Shown: positions 36,828 through 47,157, counted from the stretch's first letter. The stretch is 64,000 nucleotides of DNA from Bacteroidota bacterium (GCA_036522515.1 DATDFQ010000006.1:1-64000); one strand, 5' to 3'. Program-made: numbers and translations. The notes: generated by a model from the letters alone, not told the origin.

Positions 36828-36856
36828 TTGACTTTCCATTAAATAATATATACTTT
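36828..36856 (+). promoter_or_regulatory. Predicted promoter of the 11-kb amylase-TonB-PorV operon
   Basis: The sequence reads TTGACT, 17 bp of A/T-rich spacer, TACTTT, then GACG. Transcription would begin near 36863, about 32 nt before the GTG start at 36895. It is the best-looking promoter in the window. Confidence 0.65.
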
Positions 36857-36894
36857 GACGCTAAATTTAAGCCGAGTCCACCATCTTACCTCCG

Positions 36895-38745
36895 GTGTAC
36901 CATCACGCCCTGGCCATTTTAATGCTGCTGGCCTTGCCGTCGATTTCCGAAGCGAAGGGCGCTCGTCCGTCCTCCGCCGACGCGCCTGAATGGGCGAAGC
37001 GGGCGGTCTGGTATCAGATTTTTCCGGAGCGGTTCCGGAACGGCGACACGGCGAACGACCCGCGAGTGTCCGACATCCGCGGGAGCTGGCCGCACGACTC
37101 GATGGCGCGATGGTCGGTTTCACCCTGGACTTCCGACTGGTACCGGCTCCAGCCCTGGGAGGCCGCAGATACGAACGGATTTTACTACCACGCCCAGGCG
37201 CGCCGCTATGGCGGCGACCTGCAGGGCGTCATCGACAAGCTCGAGTACCTTTCCGGCCTCGGCGTCACCGCGCTCTACTTCAACCCCCTGTTCGAGTCTC
37301 CCTCGCTTCATAAGTACGACGCATCCATGTACCACCACATCGACAACAATTTCGGTCCCGACCCGGAGGGAGACCGGGCGCTCTGGGCGACGGAAAACCC
37401 GGCGGATCCGAAAACGTGGAAATGGTCGGCGGCGGACAAGTTGTTCCTGAAGCTGGTTCTCGAGGCGCACCGCCGGGGAATGAAGGTCGTCATCGACGGC
37501 GTCTTTAACCATGTGGGAATGACGTTCTGGGCGTTCGAGGATGTCAAACGGAACCAGGATCAGTCCGCGTTCAAAGACTGGTTCATCATCAAGCGGTGGG
37601 ACGATCCGGCGACGCCGGAGAACGAATTCGACTACGGGGGGTGGTACGGGGTTCGGGAATTGCCCGAGCTCCGGAAGGTGGGAAAAAATCTGGCACCGGG
37701 GCCCCGGGCTCACATCCGCGCGATCGTGAGCCGGTGGATGGATCCCGACGGGAACGGCGACCCGTCCGATGGAGTCGACGGCTGGCGGCTCGACGCGGCG
37801 GACATGGTCGGTTTCGATTTTTGGAAGGACCTCCGGTCGTGGACCCGCGCGATCAACCCGGAATCGTATCTGGTGGGGGAGGTGTGGTGGGAGGACTGGA
37901 AAAATGACGTCATGTTCGACGCGGCTCCCTGGCTCCACGGCGACATGTTCGACGCGGTGATGAACTACCGTTGGGCGCGCGAGGCGTGCAGGTTCTTCGT
38001 CGACAGGAGGGACAAAATCTCCGTCTCCGAGTTCAACCGGCGGCTTGCCGGTCTGAGGGCCGATTACCCTTCGGAGGCGAACGGCGTCCTGATGAATCTC
38101 TTTGACAGCCATGACACCGACCGGCTTGAATCGAGAATCGTGAATCCCGATCTTCCCTACGATCATAACGTCGGCCTGCATGACAGCCGGACCTATGACC
38201 CCCGCAAACCCCGGGAGGATGAGCTTCAAATTCAAAAATTGATGGCGCTCTTTCAAATGTCGTACCTGGGGGCTCCCATGATCTATTACGGCGACGAGGT
38301 GGGAATGTGGGGTGGGGACGATCCCGACGACCGCAAGCCGATGCTCTGGGGCGACCTGGCATACGACGACGAAACGGGACATCCATTTGGGATTCCGAGG
38401 AGTGCCGACAAGAATGCCGTCAATCTTCCGCTTTTCGATTACTACAAAAAGCTGATCGCCATCAGGAAAGGGAGCGATGCCCTGATGGAGGGGGAGGTCG
38501 TGACTCTCCTCACGGACGATTCCAACGACGTCTTCGCGTTCATGCGGTCCGCCGGCGGGAAGCATGCCGTGGTCGTGGTCAACAACTCGGCCTCGAGGAG
38601 AAAAGCCAACATACCTCTCCCGGGGGATGCCCCGTCCGGAGATTGGGTCAATCTTCTTGATTCGACACGCACCTCGAACTCGAATGGCGAGATCGGCGTC
38701 GAGCTTGCGCCCAAAACGGGAGCGGTCCTTGAGCCCGTCCGCTAG
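36895..38745 (+). CDS. Secreted GH13 alpha-amylase/neopullulanase-like enzyme
   Basis: A 616-residue GH13 enzyme with signal peptide (about residues 1-21). It carries all four catalytic regions: 'VIDGVFNHVG' (about 200), 'GVDGWRLDAADM' with nucleophile Asp (about 298), 'YLVGEVWWED' with acid/base Glu (about 329) and 'LFDSHDTDRL' (about 405). The opening 'AVWYQIFPERFRNGD' is typical of neopullulanase/cyclomaltodextrinase-type enzymes that cut alpha-1,4 (and some alpha-1,6) bonds. No sorting domain is present, so it is probably periplasmic. The start is GTG at 36895. It is first in an operon with a PpiC lipoprotein, TonB receptor, calcium-loop protein and PorV-like gene; the next gene overlaps its stop (TAGTG). 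Confidence 0.92.
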   Translation: MYHHALAILMLLALPSISEAKGARPSSADAPEWAKRAVWYQIFPERFRNGDTANDPRVSDIRGSWPHDSMARWSVSPWTSDWYRLQPWEAADTNGFYYHAQARRYGGDLQGVIDKLEYLSGLGVTALYFNPLFESPSLHKYDASMYHHIDNNFGPDPEGDRALWATENPADPKTWKWSAADKLFLKLVLEAHRRGMKVVIDGVFNHVGMTFWAFEDVKRNQDQSAFKDWFIIKRWDDPATPENEFDYGGWYGVRELPELRKVGKNLAPGPRAHIRAIVSRWMDPDGNGDPSDGVDGWRLDAADMVGFDFWKDLRSWTRAINPESYLVGEVWWEDWKNDVMFDAAPWLHGDMFDAVMNYRWAREACRFFVDRRDKISVSEFNRRLAGLRADYPSEANGVLMNLFDSHDTDRLESRIVNPDLPYDHNVGLHDSRTYDPRKPREDELQIQKLMALFQMSYLGAPMIYYGDEVGMWGGDDPDDRKPMLWGDLAYDDETGHPFGIPRSADKNAVNLPLFDYYKKLIAIRKGSDALMEGEVVTLLTDDSNDVFAFMRSAGGKHAVVVVNNSASRRKANIPLPGDAPSGDWVNLLDSTRTSNSNGEIGVELAPKTGAVLEPVR

Positions 38746-40454
38746 TGGCCCACGCCCGGGCCATACCGGGGGCCTGGCTCCTCTTCGCATGCTCGCTCTC
38801 CGGCATCCTGCCGGCCCTTTTCACAGCGGGGTGCCGTGGGGAGGACCCGGACGTGGTCGCGGAAGTGGCCGGCCGTGCGATCTCTTCGGTAGAGTTCAGG
38901 ACACGCTATGCGGCATACCTTTCGGGAACGTCGTCCCGTGACAATATTCTGCTCCGGAAAAAGATACTGGAAAACATGATCAACGAGGCGCTGATCTTTG
39001 ACGATCTTCACCGGACCGGGATGGACGCCGACAGCGCTGCGGTGGCGAGAATGACGCAGGTCAGAAATGAGGCGCTCGTGATGGGATACGCCCGGCATAT
39101 CAGCCTCGACACGATGGCGGTCACGGAGAAGGAGCTCGAGGATGAGTTCAGAAGGTCGAGGAGCAAGGTCAGGGCGCGCTATCTCTATGCGAAGACGGAG
39201 GATGAAGCATGGCGCCTGAAGGAGCGAGTGGAGCGTGGCGCCACCTTCGACTCGCTCGCCAGGGAGGTCTTCCAGGACCCGGGCCTGGCGAACAACGGCG
39301 GCGATCTCGGTTACTTCGGATGGGGCGAGATGGAGCCGGCGCTGGAGGAGGCGGCGTTTTCGCTTCCTGTCGGGGGCATCTCGGACCCGCTGAAGATGAA
39401 AATCGGTTTCGGGATTGTGAGAGTGGACGACAGGATTGAAGCTCCCCTTGCCTCGGAACAGGATTACGCCGCCGCGAAAGAGAAGCTCACGCAGTCGGTG
39501 CGGCGAAGAAAGGTGCTTTCCCTTCTCACCGGCGCGACACGGCAGATCGGGGAAGAGCTCTCTCCCCGGTTCAACGAGCCGGTCGTCATCGCGCTGTTCG
39601 GTCGGTTGCGTGCGGATTCCGGCGTCTCTCCCCCTGTGCGTTTGCCGGAAGTATCAGCACCCGCCGATACGCTCGCCGCGAGGCCCTTCATGACATTTAC
39701 CGGCGGGTCATGGAACGCGGGAGAATTTCTGAGAAAATTGGCGGGAACCACGGAACGCGAACGAAAAAAAGTGAAGACGATCGAAGACCTGAAAACGGTC
39801 GCGACCGGTCTCGCCACCCGGGAGGTTCTGTTGGAACGGGCGGGCGCTGCCGGCCTCGCCGCCGATTCCGACGTGGTCCGCCAGGTGAGGCGGGTCGGCG
39901 ATGAGTACTTTCTCCGCAGGTGGGCGTCGTCTGTTCAGGACACCGTCGGGAGCCGCGGTTGGGATGAGGCAGAGCTGATGCACTACTTCAAGGAACATGC
40001 GGACCAGTATGCGATCCCCCCGGAAGTCAATGTCGGGGAGATCCTCGTCCGGACGGAGGCGGAAGCGCGCTCCGTTTTCAGAGCGCTGAAGAAGGGCGCG
40101 AACTTTGCAGGGCTCGCCCGGACGAAATCGATCCGTCTCTGGGCGGCGAAGCGGGGAGGGGAACTGGGATTCGGGACCAAGTCCTCCTTCGGAATTCTCG
40201 GCGACAAGTTTTTCAATGCCGGCGAGGGGGATGTGGTCGGGCCGGAGCGCGTCGATCCGTATTACGGCGTTTTCAAAATTCTTGCGAAGCGGACCGGCAG
40301 GCCGATGACATTCTCCGAGGCCCGCGATGCCGTCATCAGAGGCCTCCTCTTTCTGAAAAAACAGGAGGCTTTTCAACAGGCAGTGGCCCGTCTTCGGACC
40401 AGGCCGGGCACGACAGTTCACGAACACGTGCTGGCCGATATTGTGATCAATTGA
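38745..40454 (+). CDS. PpiC-type (parvulin) peptidyl-prolyl isomerase lipoprotein
   Basis: A 569-residue periplasmic folding factor. A signal with a lipobox-like 'ALFTAGC' (Cys at about residue 30) suggests membrane anchoring. A SurA-N-like helical region ('RKKILENMINEALIFDDL') precedes two parvulin-type domains: about 145-225 ('NNGGDLGYFGWGEM') and about 425-520 ('KRGGELGFGTKSSFG'). SurA/PrsA-like proteins assist outer-membrane and secreted proteins. The GTG start overlaps the amylase stop by one base, and the TonB receptor starts 27 bp later, so a dedicated chaperone for that receptor and its secreted partner is likely. Both domains keep the G-G-x-L-G-x-x motif; activity is not proven by sequence. 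Confidence 0.87.
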   Translation: MAHARAIPGAWLLFACSLSGILPALFTAGCRGEDPDVVAEVAGRAISSVEFRTRYAAYLSGTSSRDNILLRKKILENMINEALIFDDLHRTGMDADSAAVARMTQVRNEALVMGYARHISLDTMAVTEKELEDEFRRSRSKVRARYLYAKTEDEAWRLKERVERGATFDSLAREVFQDPGLANNGGDLGYFGWGEMEPALEEAAFSLPVGGISDPLKMKIGFGIVRVDDRIEAPLASEQDYAAAKEKLTQSVRRRKVLSLLTGATRQIGEELSPRFNEPVVIALFGRLRADSGVSPPVRLPEVSAPADTLAARPFMTFTGGSWNAGEFLRKLAGTTERERKKVKTIEDLKTVATGLATREVLLERAGAAGLAADSDVVRQVRRVGDEYFLRRWASSVQDTVGSRGWDEAELMHYFKEHADQYAIPPEVNVGEILVRTEAEARSVFRALKKGANFAGLARTKSIRLWAAKRGGELGFGTKSSFGILGDKFFNAGEGDVVGPERVDPYYGVFKILAKRTGRPMTFSEARDAVIRGLLFLKKQEAFQQAVARLRTRPGTTVHEHVLADIVIN

Positions 40455-40480
40455 GGAACCAAGCGTAAGGACATTCCCCC

Positions 40481-43354
40481 ATGAAACACTTCATTCCGAT
40501 CATGCTTTTCCTCGTTGTACTGGCCCCATGCGGGGTGCTGGCGGGAACGACCGGCAAGATTGTCGGACACGTCAAGGACGCGCAGACGAAGGAGGCGCTC
40601 GCGGGGGTCAATGTGCTGGTCCAGGGAACCTCACTCGGAGCCGCGACCGACCTGGAGGGATACTACGCGATCCTCAACGTCCCTCCCGGGTCGCATACCA
40701 TCATAGCTTCCGCGATAGGATACGCGAAGAAGACCGTGGCCGACCTCGCGGTTTCAGTCGATTTGACGAGCACGCTCGATCTTGAAATGAGCGCCACGGT
40801 GGTGGAGGTCTCCCCGGAGATCGTCATCACCGCAGAGCGTCCGGTTGTCCGGAAAGATTTGACTTCCTCGGAAGCCCACATCGACGCGGGCCAGATCCAT
40901 ACGCTCCCGGTTTCGGAGGTCTCGCAGGTCCTCGCCTTGCAGGCGGGCATTACGGTCGATCCGGGGGGAGGCATCCATATCCGGGGGGGGAGGACGAGCG
41001 AGGTGGCCTACTGGGTCGACGGCGTCTCCGTCTCCGATGTGTATGACGGGCACCAGGCGGTCCAGGTCGAGAACAACGCCGTCCAGGAGCTCCAGGTCAT
41101 CAGCGGTACGTTTAATGCCGAGTACGGCCAGGCGATGTCGGGAATTATCAACATCGTGACGAAAGACGGGGGCTCGGAGTACCATGGGAACCTCTCGACC
41201 TACTCCGGTTCGTATGCCACGGGCGACGGGTGGAGGTATAACGGCGGCATTTTTTACGAGGATCCCGCGCTCTTCGCGGCGAACAGGGCGCCCAACGAAC
41301 TCTTCTATAACCTGAACAGCATCAGGCCCTTCGACGACCGGGATATTGAGGGGAGCCTCAGCGGACCGGTTCCGGGGATTTCGCAGTTGACCTTCTACGC
41401 GTCGGGCCGGTACCTGAAGAGCAACGGATGGTTGTACGGCGACAGGGTTCTCAACCCCGACGGAACGCCGGCATTCGACCTGAACGGAAAGGTGGTGACC
41501 GGCTCGAACGGCGCGATCATCGGTTTTCGCCTGCCCGACAACCCGGTTTCGATGAACGACCGCGAGAGAATCTCCGGCCAGGGCAAATTGACGTACCAGC
41601 TCACCGGAACGATGAAGCTGAGCCTGAACGCGTTGGCGAGCAAGATCGACTACCGGGACTATTCGCAGGACTGGCAGATTGTCCCGGACGGAGATGTCCG
41701 GAAATACGACCGGGGCTATGAGGGTTCCGCCCTCTGGACCCACACGCTCAATTCCTCCTCCTTCTACACCATCAACCTCGCCTTTTTCCGGAAGGGGTTC
41801 AGGGAGTATCTCTATGAGAACCCGCTCGACCCGAGGTACATCGTCGACCCGAATCTGGCGAACAAGGGGTTGTACGAGTTCAACTCTGTCGGCACAAATC
41901 TCCACCACTTCCAGCGCGTGACCGAGACGCGCGACGCGAAGATAGACTATACGAGCCAGGTCAACCGTCTTCACGAGATCAAAATCGGCGCCGAAGGAAA
42001 GTTGCACCGTCTCTATCTTGAAGATTATAATGTCGCCCCCGCGTTCGACGCGAAGGGGAATTACATACCGGCGATTCCCTCTCCCACCAGCCCGCTCTAC
42101 CAGGAATATACCGAGAAGCCGGTTGAATTCTCCGCCTACGTGCAGGACAAGCTGGAGTATGAACGGATGATCGTGAATCTGGGCGTCCGGTACGACTATT
42201 TCAATTCCAGAGGCCTGATACCCGCCGATCCGAACGACCCCAACATCTTCAACCCCGCGAAGCCCGAGCACCGCGTCGACCTCAACAATGACGGGGTGTT
42301 CAGCGACGCCGAGCAGGCCGATCCGTCGGTTCTTGCCCAGCGAATGACCTACTGGTACCGGAAGGCGGGGAAAAAGTCCAACGTCAGCCCGCGTTTTGGA
42401 ATCTCGTACCCGATCACGGACAAAGGGATCATGCATTTTTCCTACGGGCACTTCCTCCAGATTCCGTCCTTCATCAACCTCTACCAAAACCCCGGCTACA
42501 AGGTGACCACGCAGCCCGGCGTCCAGGGGGTGTACGGCAACCCCGACCTCAACGCGCAAAAGACCGTCATGTACGAGATCGGACTGCAACAGCAACTCTC
42601 CGACGCGTTGAGCTTCGATGTGACCGCCTTCTACCGGGATGTGCGCGACTGGGTGACGACGAGCGCACAAATTCCGCTGCGCGATCCGGTCACCGCCACG
42701 ACGTACTACACGATGTACGTGAACCGGGACTATGCCAACACCCGCGGCATCACCCTGACCCTGAACAAACGTCCCACCGATCTGCTCTCGCTGGTTTTCT
42801 CCTATACGTTCCAGATCGCGGAGGGCGTCAATTCGAACCCCGACGACGCTCAGGCCGCGCTGGTTGCGAACAGAGAACCGGCTGAGACGCTGACGCCCCT
42901 CGACTGGGATCAGACCCACACCGCCAACCTGACGATGGGGGTGGGCGGCCGTAACAATTGGGGCGTGTTTCTGCTCGGACGCTATGGGTCGGGGCTTCCC
43001 TACACGCCGGTCATCAATCAGGCGGAAGCGCGCGGGGTGGACGCCGCACGGGTCGTGCAATCGAACAGCAGGCGCCGTCCGGCGACCTACACGGTCGACC
43101 TGCGCGCGTTCAAAAACGTCGGGATCGGGCCGCTGAATCTGAGCCTTTTCCTGAAGGTGTTCAACCTCTTCGACCGGCGCAACGAAGTGACGGTCTACGG
43201 CCAGACCGGACGCGCCTCGGCGACGCCCGAGGCCCTCGGCGCGGAGAACATCACGGGAGCAGGCAGAATTAACCCCGTCGAGGCCTACCTGATCAGGCCT
43301 GATTACTACTCCGAACCCCGGGAGATACAGGTCGGCGCAGAACTCGAATTTTAG
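40481..43354 (+). CDS. TonB-dependent outer-membrane receptor
   Basis: A 957-residue outer-membrane receptor. After the signal peptide (about 1-21) come a carboxypeptidase-regulatory-like beta domain ('GHVKDAQTKEALAGVNVLV', about 28-46), a plug domain ('VISGTFNAEYGQAMSGIINI', about 205-224) and a 22-strand-type barrel to the C-terminus, which ends in Phe ('VGAELEF'). This is the SusC-like domain order, but no SusD-like lipoprotein follows; instead come a large secreted protein and a PorV-like protein. An alpha-glucan oligosaccharide is the likely substrate given the amylase upstream, though this is inference. A long open frame on the opposite strand (40754-43675) is a GC-driven shadow. Confidence 0.93.
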   Translation: MKHFIPIMLFLVVLAPCGVLAGTTGKIVGHVKDAQTKEALAGVNVLVQGTSLGAATDLEGYYAILNVPPGSHTIIASAIGYAKKTVADLAVSVDLTSTLDLEMSATVVEVSPEIVITAERPVVRKDLTSSEAHIDAGQIHTLPVSEVSQVLALQAGITVDPGGGIHIRGGRTSEVAYWVDGVSVSDVYDGHQAVQVENNAVQELQVISGTFNAEYGQAMSGIINIVTKDGGSEYHGNLSTYSGSYATGDGWRYNGGIFYEDPALFAANRAPNELFYNLNSIRPFDDRDIEGSLSGPVPGISQLTFYASGRYLKSNGWLYGDRVLNPDGTPAFDLNGKVVTGSNGAIIGFRLPDNPVSMNDRERISGQGKLTYQLTGTMKLSLNALASKIDYRDYSQDWQIVPDGDVRKYDRGYEGSALWTHTLNSSSFYTINLAFFRKGFREYLYENPLDPRYIVDPNLANKGLYEFNSVGTNLHHFQRVTETRDAKIDYTSQVNRLHEIKIGAEGKLHRLYLEDYNVAPAFDAKGNYIPAIPSPTSPLYQEYTEKPVEFSAYVQDKLEYERMIVNLGVRYDYFNSRGLIPADPNDPNIFNPAKPEHRVDLNNDGVFSDAEQADPSVLAQRMTYWYRKAGKKSNVSPRFGISYPITDKGIMHFSYGHFLQIPSFINLYQNPGYKVTTQPGVQGVYGNPDLNAQKTVMYEIGLQQQLSDALSFDVTAFYRDVRDWVTTSAQIPLRDPVTATTYYTMYVNRDYANTRGITLTLNKRPTDLLSLVFSYTFQIAEGVNSNPDDAQAALVANREPAETLTPLDWDQTHTANLTMGVGGRNNWGVFLLGRYGSGLPYTPVINQAEARGVDAARVVQSNSRRRPATYTVDLRAFKNVGIGPLNLSLFLKVFNLFDRRNEVTVYGQTGRASATPEALGAENITGAGRINPVEAYLIRPDYYSEPREIQVGAELEF

Positions 43355-43375
43355 CAATGTGAAGAAAGGTCCCAG

Positions 43376-46300
43376 ATGAGAACGTTTGTCCACTGTTTTT
43401 TGCTCTACATCGCCGCGACCCTCCTGGGAGTCGATCCTCTCCCGGCGCAAAACACTCCCAGCAAGGAGCGGGTCGATGCGAGTCTGCGGCGCAGGACCGA
43501 GATCGACGGCAACAATGTGCGGACCAGCGTCTTTAATTTCGTCTTCTCCGGCCGCACCGGGGCCGGACAGGGCGTTCCCTACGAATGGCCGAAGAATACC
43601 GGGCGTGATTACGTCGCGCTGGTCGCCCTGTTTTTCGGCGGTGAGGTGACCGATGACACGGGAAAGGTCGTCCACATCGTCGATCTGCCCGCCTTCCGCA
43701 CGAACCAGGCGACCGGAGGAGACTGGAACATGAACCCGGTCCCCGGCTATTTCAATACGACGACGGGGAAGATTGCAAAAAGCGACGACTCGGCCACCTG
43801 GCCCTCTTTCTGGCCCGATAAATTGTCCGACCCGGGGGATCCGGGATGGCGGGGGAGCTGGAACGGCTATTTCGGGAAGAACCAGTTCAACGCTGACCAG
43901 GAGATGTACTACCGGGTCGGGGACGACAACTACGACCGCTACAAGTACACTCCCGACACGACCGATCCCACCCGGAAGGGGCTCGGCCTCGTCGTGGATG
44001 TCCGTGTGATGGAGTGGTCACAGGTTTCCGTTTCGGACGCGGTCTTCTTCATCCAGGAGGTGAAGAACGACGGGACGAAGGACATCAACAAGGCGGCGAT
44101 GTCGATCTGGCTTGCCGATTTTGTGGGAGGCGACGGTGATTCCCAGGACGACACGCCCGATTTCGACCTGATCCTCGACATCGCATTTTCGCTCGACGCC
44201 GACGGCGTCAGCTCGAACCCGGCGTTCCAGGGGGTGTTCGTGGGGGCCGCGGCGACGCTCTATCTTGAAACCCCCGGCAACGCGGAAGACCGGATCGACA
44301 ACGACGGCGACAGTCCGGAGAATCCCGAGACCGGCGGAGGCCCGCCGGTGACGGGTGCGATGCTCGACGGAGAAGTGCCCGGAGACGGGATCGACAACAA
44401 CCACGACGGGCTGGTCGACGAAGATTCCACCTACATCGCGTTCGGGCATCAGGCTGCCGTGACCTTCGCGGACGGGATCGACAATAACGGAAACGGCGAG
44501 GCGCTGAGCCCCACGGTCACGCAGCAGATGATCGACGAAGCCGCCACGGATCAGTGGATCGATTCATCCCAGAATCCGCCCAAGGTCTATAATTGGCGGC
44601 GCTGGCCTCCGAACCCGGAGTCGGACCCTCTGGCCAGGGGTTCCGGCGGGAAGCCAATTTTCGGGCTCCTCGATGTCGGGCCCGAGGACCTTGGGAAAAA
44701 GTTCAGGGACAACATCGATAACGACGGAAACTCATACGGCACCCTGCCGGTCGTGACGCAGGGGATGGTCGATTCGGCGTCGGCCGATCCGTTTCACAGG
44801 TACCGGGTGCCCGGGACGAACGTCATCCTCTACGATGTGACGAGCGCCGATCTCGGCAGGAAATACCTGAACAAGGACCTCCTGCGGGACGTGGGCGTCG
44901 ACGAGGGGATCGACGAGATGGTCGACGAGTCGAGGAACGACGGCATCGACAACGACGGCGATTGGAATCCGCTCACCGACGATGTGGGGCTCGATGGAGT
45001 GGCCGGCACGCACGACTTCGGAGAAGGGGACGGCAGGCCGACATCCGGGGTCGGGACCCCGTTCCCCGGCGAACCGAGCATCGACAAGACGGACATCAAG
45101 GAGGCCGACCAGATCGGATTGACGAACGTGCAGTATCTCTCGGCGGGTGCGATTAACTTCAGCACGACGCCCGACGCATTCTTCTGGGCGTCGTTCATGA
45201 TCCCCGGAAGCTTCGTCAACCCGGCGTTGATCGGCAGCGGCGATTATGATCTCTTCGTCTCGTCGGGTCTCTTTCCCTTGAGGGCGGGTCAGATCGAACG
45301 CATCTCCTACGCTGTCGTTTTCGGAAATGCGGTTCGGGCCGGAAACCCCAATGTGACCGGCGCGAAGGCCGACGCGTTGCGGAAACGGAAATTCGCGCAG
45401 CTCGCATACCAGCAAAACTACAAGTTCGCGCAGGCCCCGCTCGAGCCGACTCTCACCGCCGTCCCGGGTGACCATCGGGTGACGCTCTACTGGGACAGCA
45501 AGGCGGAGGGCTCCTTCGACAGGTTCCTGGCGGGAATCCCCGGCGCGCCCCCGCACGACTTCGAGGGGTACCGCATCTACCGGGCGACCGATCCGGCGTT
45601 CGAGGACGCGAGGGTGATCACCGACGCCGAGGGAAATCCGGCGCCCTGGTTGAAGCCGATCGCCCAATTTGACCTGAAGGACGGGATCAAGGGGTACGAT
45701 TCGATCGCGTTCAACGGGGTTCAATTTTTCCTCGGCGACGAAACGGGGATTCCCCACAACTGGACCGATACGTCCGTGCAGAACGGCCAAAAGTACTACT
45801 ATGCGATCCGGGCGTATGACCAGGGGTATACTCCGCTTGAGATCATCCCGGCCGAGAGCAATCTGAAGATCAGCGTCGACAACGTGACGGGAAAGGTGAC
45901 GGAACTCGGTTCTTCCGTGGCCATTGTGACTCCCAACGCGCCGGTCGGGGGCTATTTGCCCCCCAACGTCACCGCGCTGGAATTGATCGCAGGGAGCACC
46001 ACGGGAAAAATCGGTTACCTGATCGTGGACCCCACGCGGATTCGCGATCATCACACCTACCACGTCACCTTCGAGGATACGGTCTCTCCCGGCGTCGGAA
46101 CCGCTCCGGATACGTTCCGGACCAAGAATTTCACGCTCGCCGACGTGACGAATCCGAACGCCTTCGACACGCTGATCGACAGGAGCCGCGCGCTCGCAGA
46201 CACGCTGGAACAGCCGTTGACCGACGGGTTCCGGCTCCTGCCCCGGAACGAAAAATTCTTCGGATTGAACAGATCGTTGTCGGGCTGGAGCAGAAACGGG

Positions 46301-47107
46301 ATCTGGGACTATGATTTCAGGCAGTGGAAGGGAGGGCAGGTCGTGGGGCAGCAGCGGCCGACCGACTATAAGATCGTCTTCGGTCCGCCGGGCTTCGGGA
46401 CATCCACCCAATTTACGATCATCCGGCCGGGGAACGTCACACCCCCCGCGCGGCCGGTCAATTTCAAAGTCTTCAACGTCAGCCAGAATAAGGAAATCGA
46501 TTTCGCGTTTCTCGAACAGGATACGAGCGGCGGTCCGGGCGTTTTCAGCGCGCACCGGAACGTGCTCCTTCCGAACAAGACCGCGAGCGACATCATCGTG
46601 TTCCTGGAGCGGGACCTCCGCGACTCCCTGATCGTCACGTACGACGTGACGGCGATCTTCGATTCGGTCCGCGGCCGCCCGCAGAGCGGAGACACGCTGA
46701 ACATCGTCCTCTCGAAGCTCTTCAGGTCCGGGGATGTGTTCGAATTCAAAACCACCGCCCAGACCGTCAGCGAGGCGAAAGCGAAGAGCGATCTTGACCG
46801 GATCAAAGTGGTCCCGAACCCCTACATCGCAGCCGCGACATGGGAGGAGCGCAACCCCTACTCAACGGGGCGCGGGCCGCGTTCGATCCATTTCAACCAT
46901 CTCCCGCAGGAGTGCACGATCCGCATTTATACCGTCAGCGGCGAGCTGGTGGTGGCGATCCCCCACCATAGCACTCTCCTCGACGGATCCGCCGAATGGA
47001 ACCTGCTCACACGCGACAACCTGAGCGCCGCCTATGGCGTCTATATCTATCATGTCGACGCGCCCGGGATCGGGGAGAAAGTGGGAAAGTTTGCGGTGAT
47101 CAAATGA
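43376..47107 (+). CDS. Large secreted protein with calcium-loop repeats and Fn3-like region
   Basis: A 1243-residue secreted protein with signal peptide (about 1-24). Residues about 300-550 contain repeated Asp-rich loops resembling EF-hand/dockerin calcium sites ('DGIDNNHDGLVDED', 'DNIDNDGNSYGTL', 'NDGIDNDGDWNPL'), some in longer duplicated units containing 'VTQxMxDxA'. A fibronectin-III-like stretch follows at about 695-860 ('HRVTLYWDSKAEGSFD', 'GYRIYRATDPAF'). The C-terminus has a divergent sorting-like domain ('IKVVPNPYIAAATW' to 'VYIYHVDAPG'). It sits between a TonB receptor and a PorV-like gene with short gaps. It may be the surface partner of the receptor, in the place SusD would occupy; that is inference. 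No enzyme domain is recognised. Confidence 0.75.
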   Translation: MRTFVHCFLLYIAATLLGVDPLPAQNTPSKERVDASLRRRTEIDGNNVRTSVFNFVFSGRTGAGQGVPYEWPKNTGRDYVALVALFFGGEVTDDTGKVVHIVDLPAFRTNQATGGDWNMNPVPGYFNTTTGKIAKSDDSATWPSFWPDKLSDPGDPGWRGSWNGYFGKNQFNADQEMYYRVGDDNYDRYKYTPDTTDPTRKGLGLVVDVRVMEWSQVSVSDAVFFIQEVKNDGTKDINKAAMSIWLADFVGGDGDSQDDTPDFDLILDIAFSLDADGVSSNPAFQGVFVGAAATLYLETPGNAEDRIDNDGDSPENPETGGGPPVTGAMLDGEVPGDGIDNNHDGLVDEDSTYIAFGHQAAVTFADGIDNNGNGEALSPTVTQQMIDEAATDQWIDSSQNPPKVYNWRRWPPNPESDPLARGSGGKPIFGLLDVGPEDLGKKFRDNIDNDGNSYGTLPVVTQGMVDSASADPFHRYRVPGTNVILYDVTSADLGRKYLNKDLLRDVGVDEGIDEMVDESRNDGIDNDGDWNPLTDDVGLDGVAGTHDFGEGDGRPTSGVGTPFPGEPSIDKTDIKEADQIGLTNVQYLSAGAINFSTTPDAFFWASFMIPGSFVNPALIGSGDYDLFVSSGLFPLRAGQIERISYAVVFGNAVRAGNPNVTGAKADALRKRKFAQLAYQQNYKFAQAPLEPTLTAVPGDHRVTLYWDSKAEGSFDRFLAGIPGAPPHDFEGYRIYRATDPAFEDARVITDAEGNPAPWLKPIAQFDLKDGIKGYDSIAFNGVQFFLGDETGIPHNWTDTSVQNGQKYYYAIRAYDQGYTPLEIIPAESNLKISVDNVTGKVTELGSSVAIVTPNAPVGGYLPPNVTALELIAGSTTGKIGYLIVDPTRIRDHHTYHVTFEDTVSPGVGTAPDTFRTKNFTLADVTNPNAFDTLIDRSRALADTLEQPLTDGFRLLPRNEKFFGLNRSLSGWSRNGIWDYDFRQWKGGQVVGQQRPTDYKIVFGPPGFGTSTQFTIIRPGNVTPPARPVNFKVFNVSQNKEIDFAFLEQDTSGGPGVFSAHRNVLLPNKTASDIIVFLERDLRDSLIVTYDVTAIFDSVRGRPQSGDTLNIVLSKLFRSGDVFEFKTTAQTVSEAKAKSDLDRIKVVPNPYIAAATWEERNPYSTGRGPRSIHFNHLPQECTIRIYTVSGELVVAIPHHSTLLDGSAEWNLLTRDNLSAAYGVYIYHVDAPGIGEKVGKFAVIK

Positions 47108-47157
47108 GCGCCAGCATGGACCGCACGGAGACAAACCGAACCGAAAAGGAGACCGGT

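Noticed and set aside
37120..38790. 556-codon minus-strand frame opposite the GH13 gene
   Set aside because: It lies over intact GH13 catalytic motifs on the other strand and has no recognisable features of its own.
40754..43675. 973-codon open frame on the minus strand opposite the TonB receptor
   Set aside because: The receptor frame on the plus strand has clear domains and neighbours in phase. The antisense product has no signal, domain or sensible composition and runs over two real genes; it is a stop-poor shadow in GC-rich DNA.
44732..46555. 607-codon minus-strand frame opposite the calcium-loop protein
   Set aside because: Same reason: Arg/Val/Asp/Gly-rich translation without domains, wholly inside a better supported gene.
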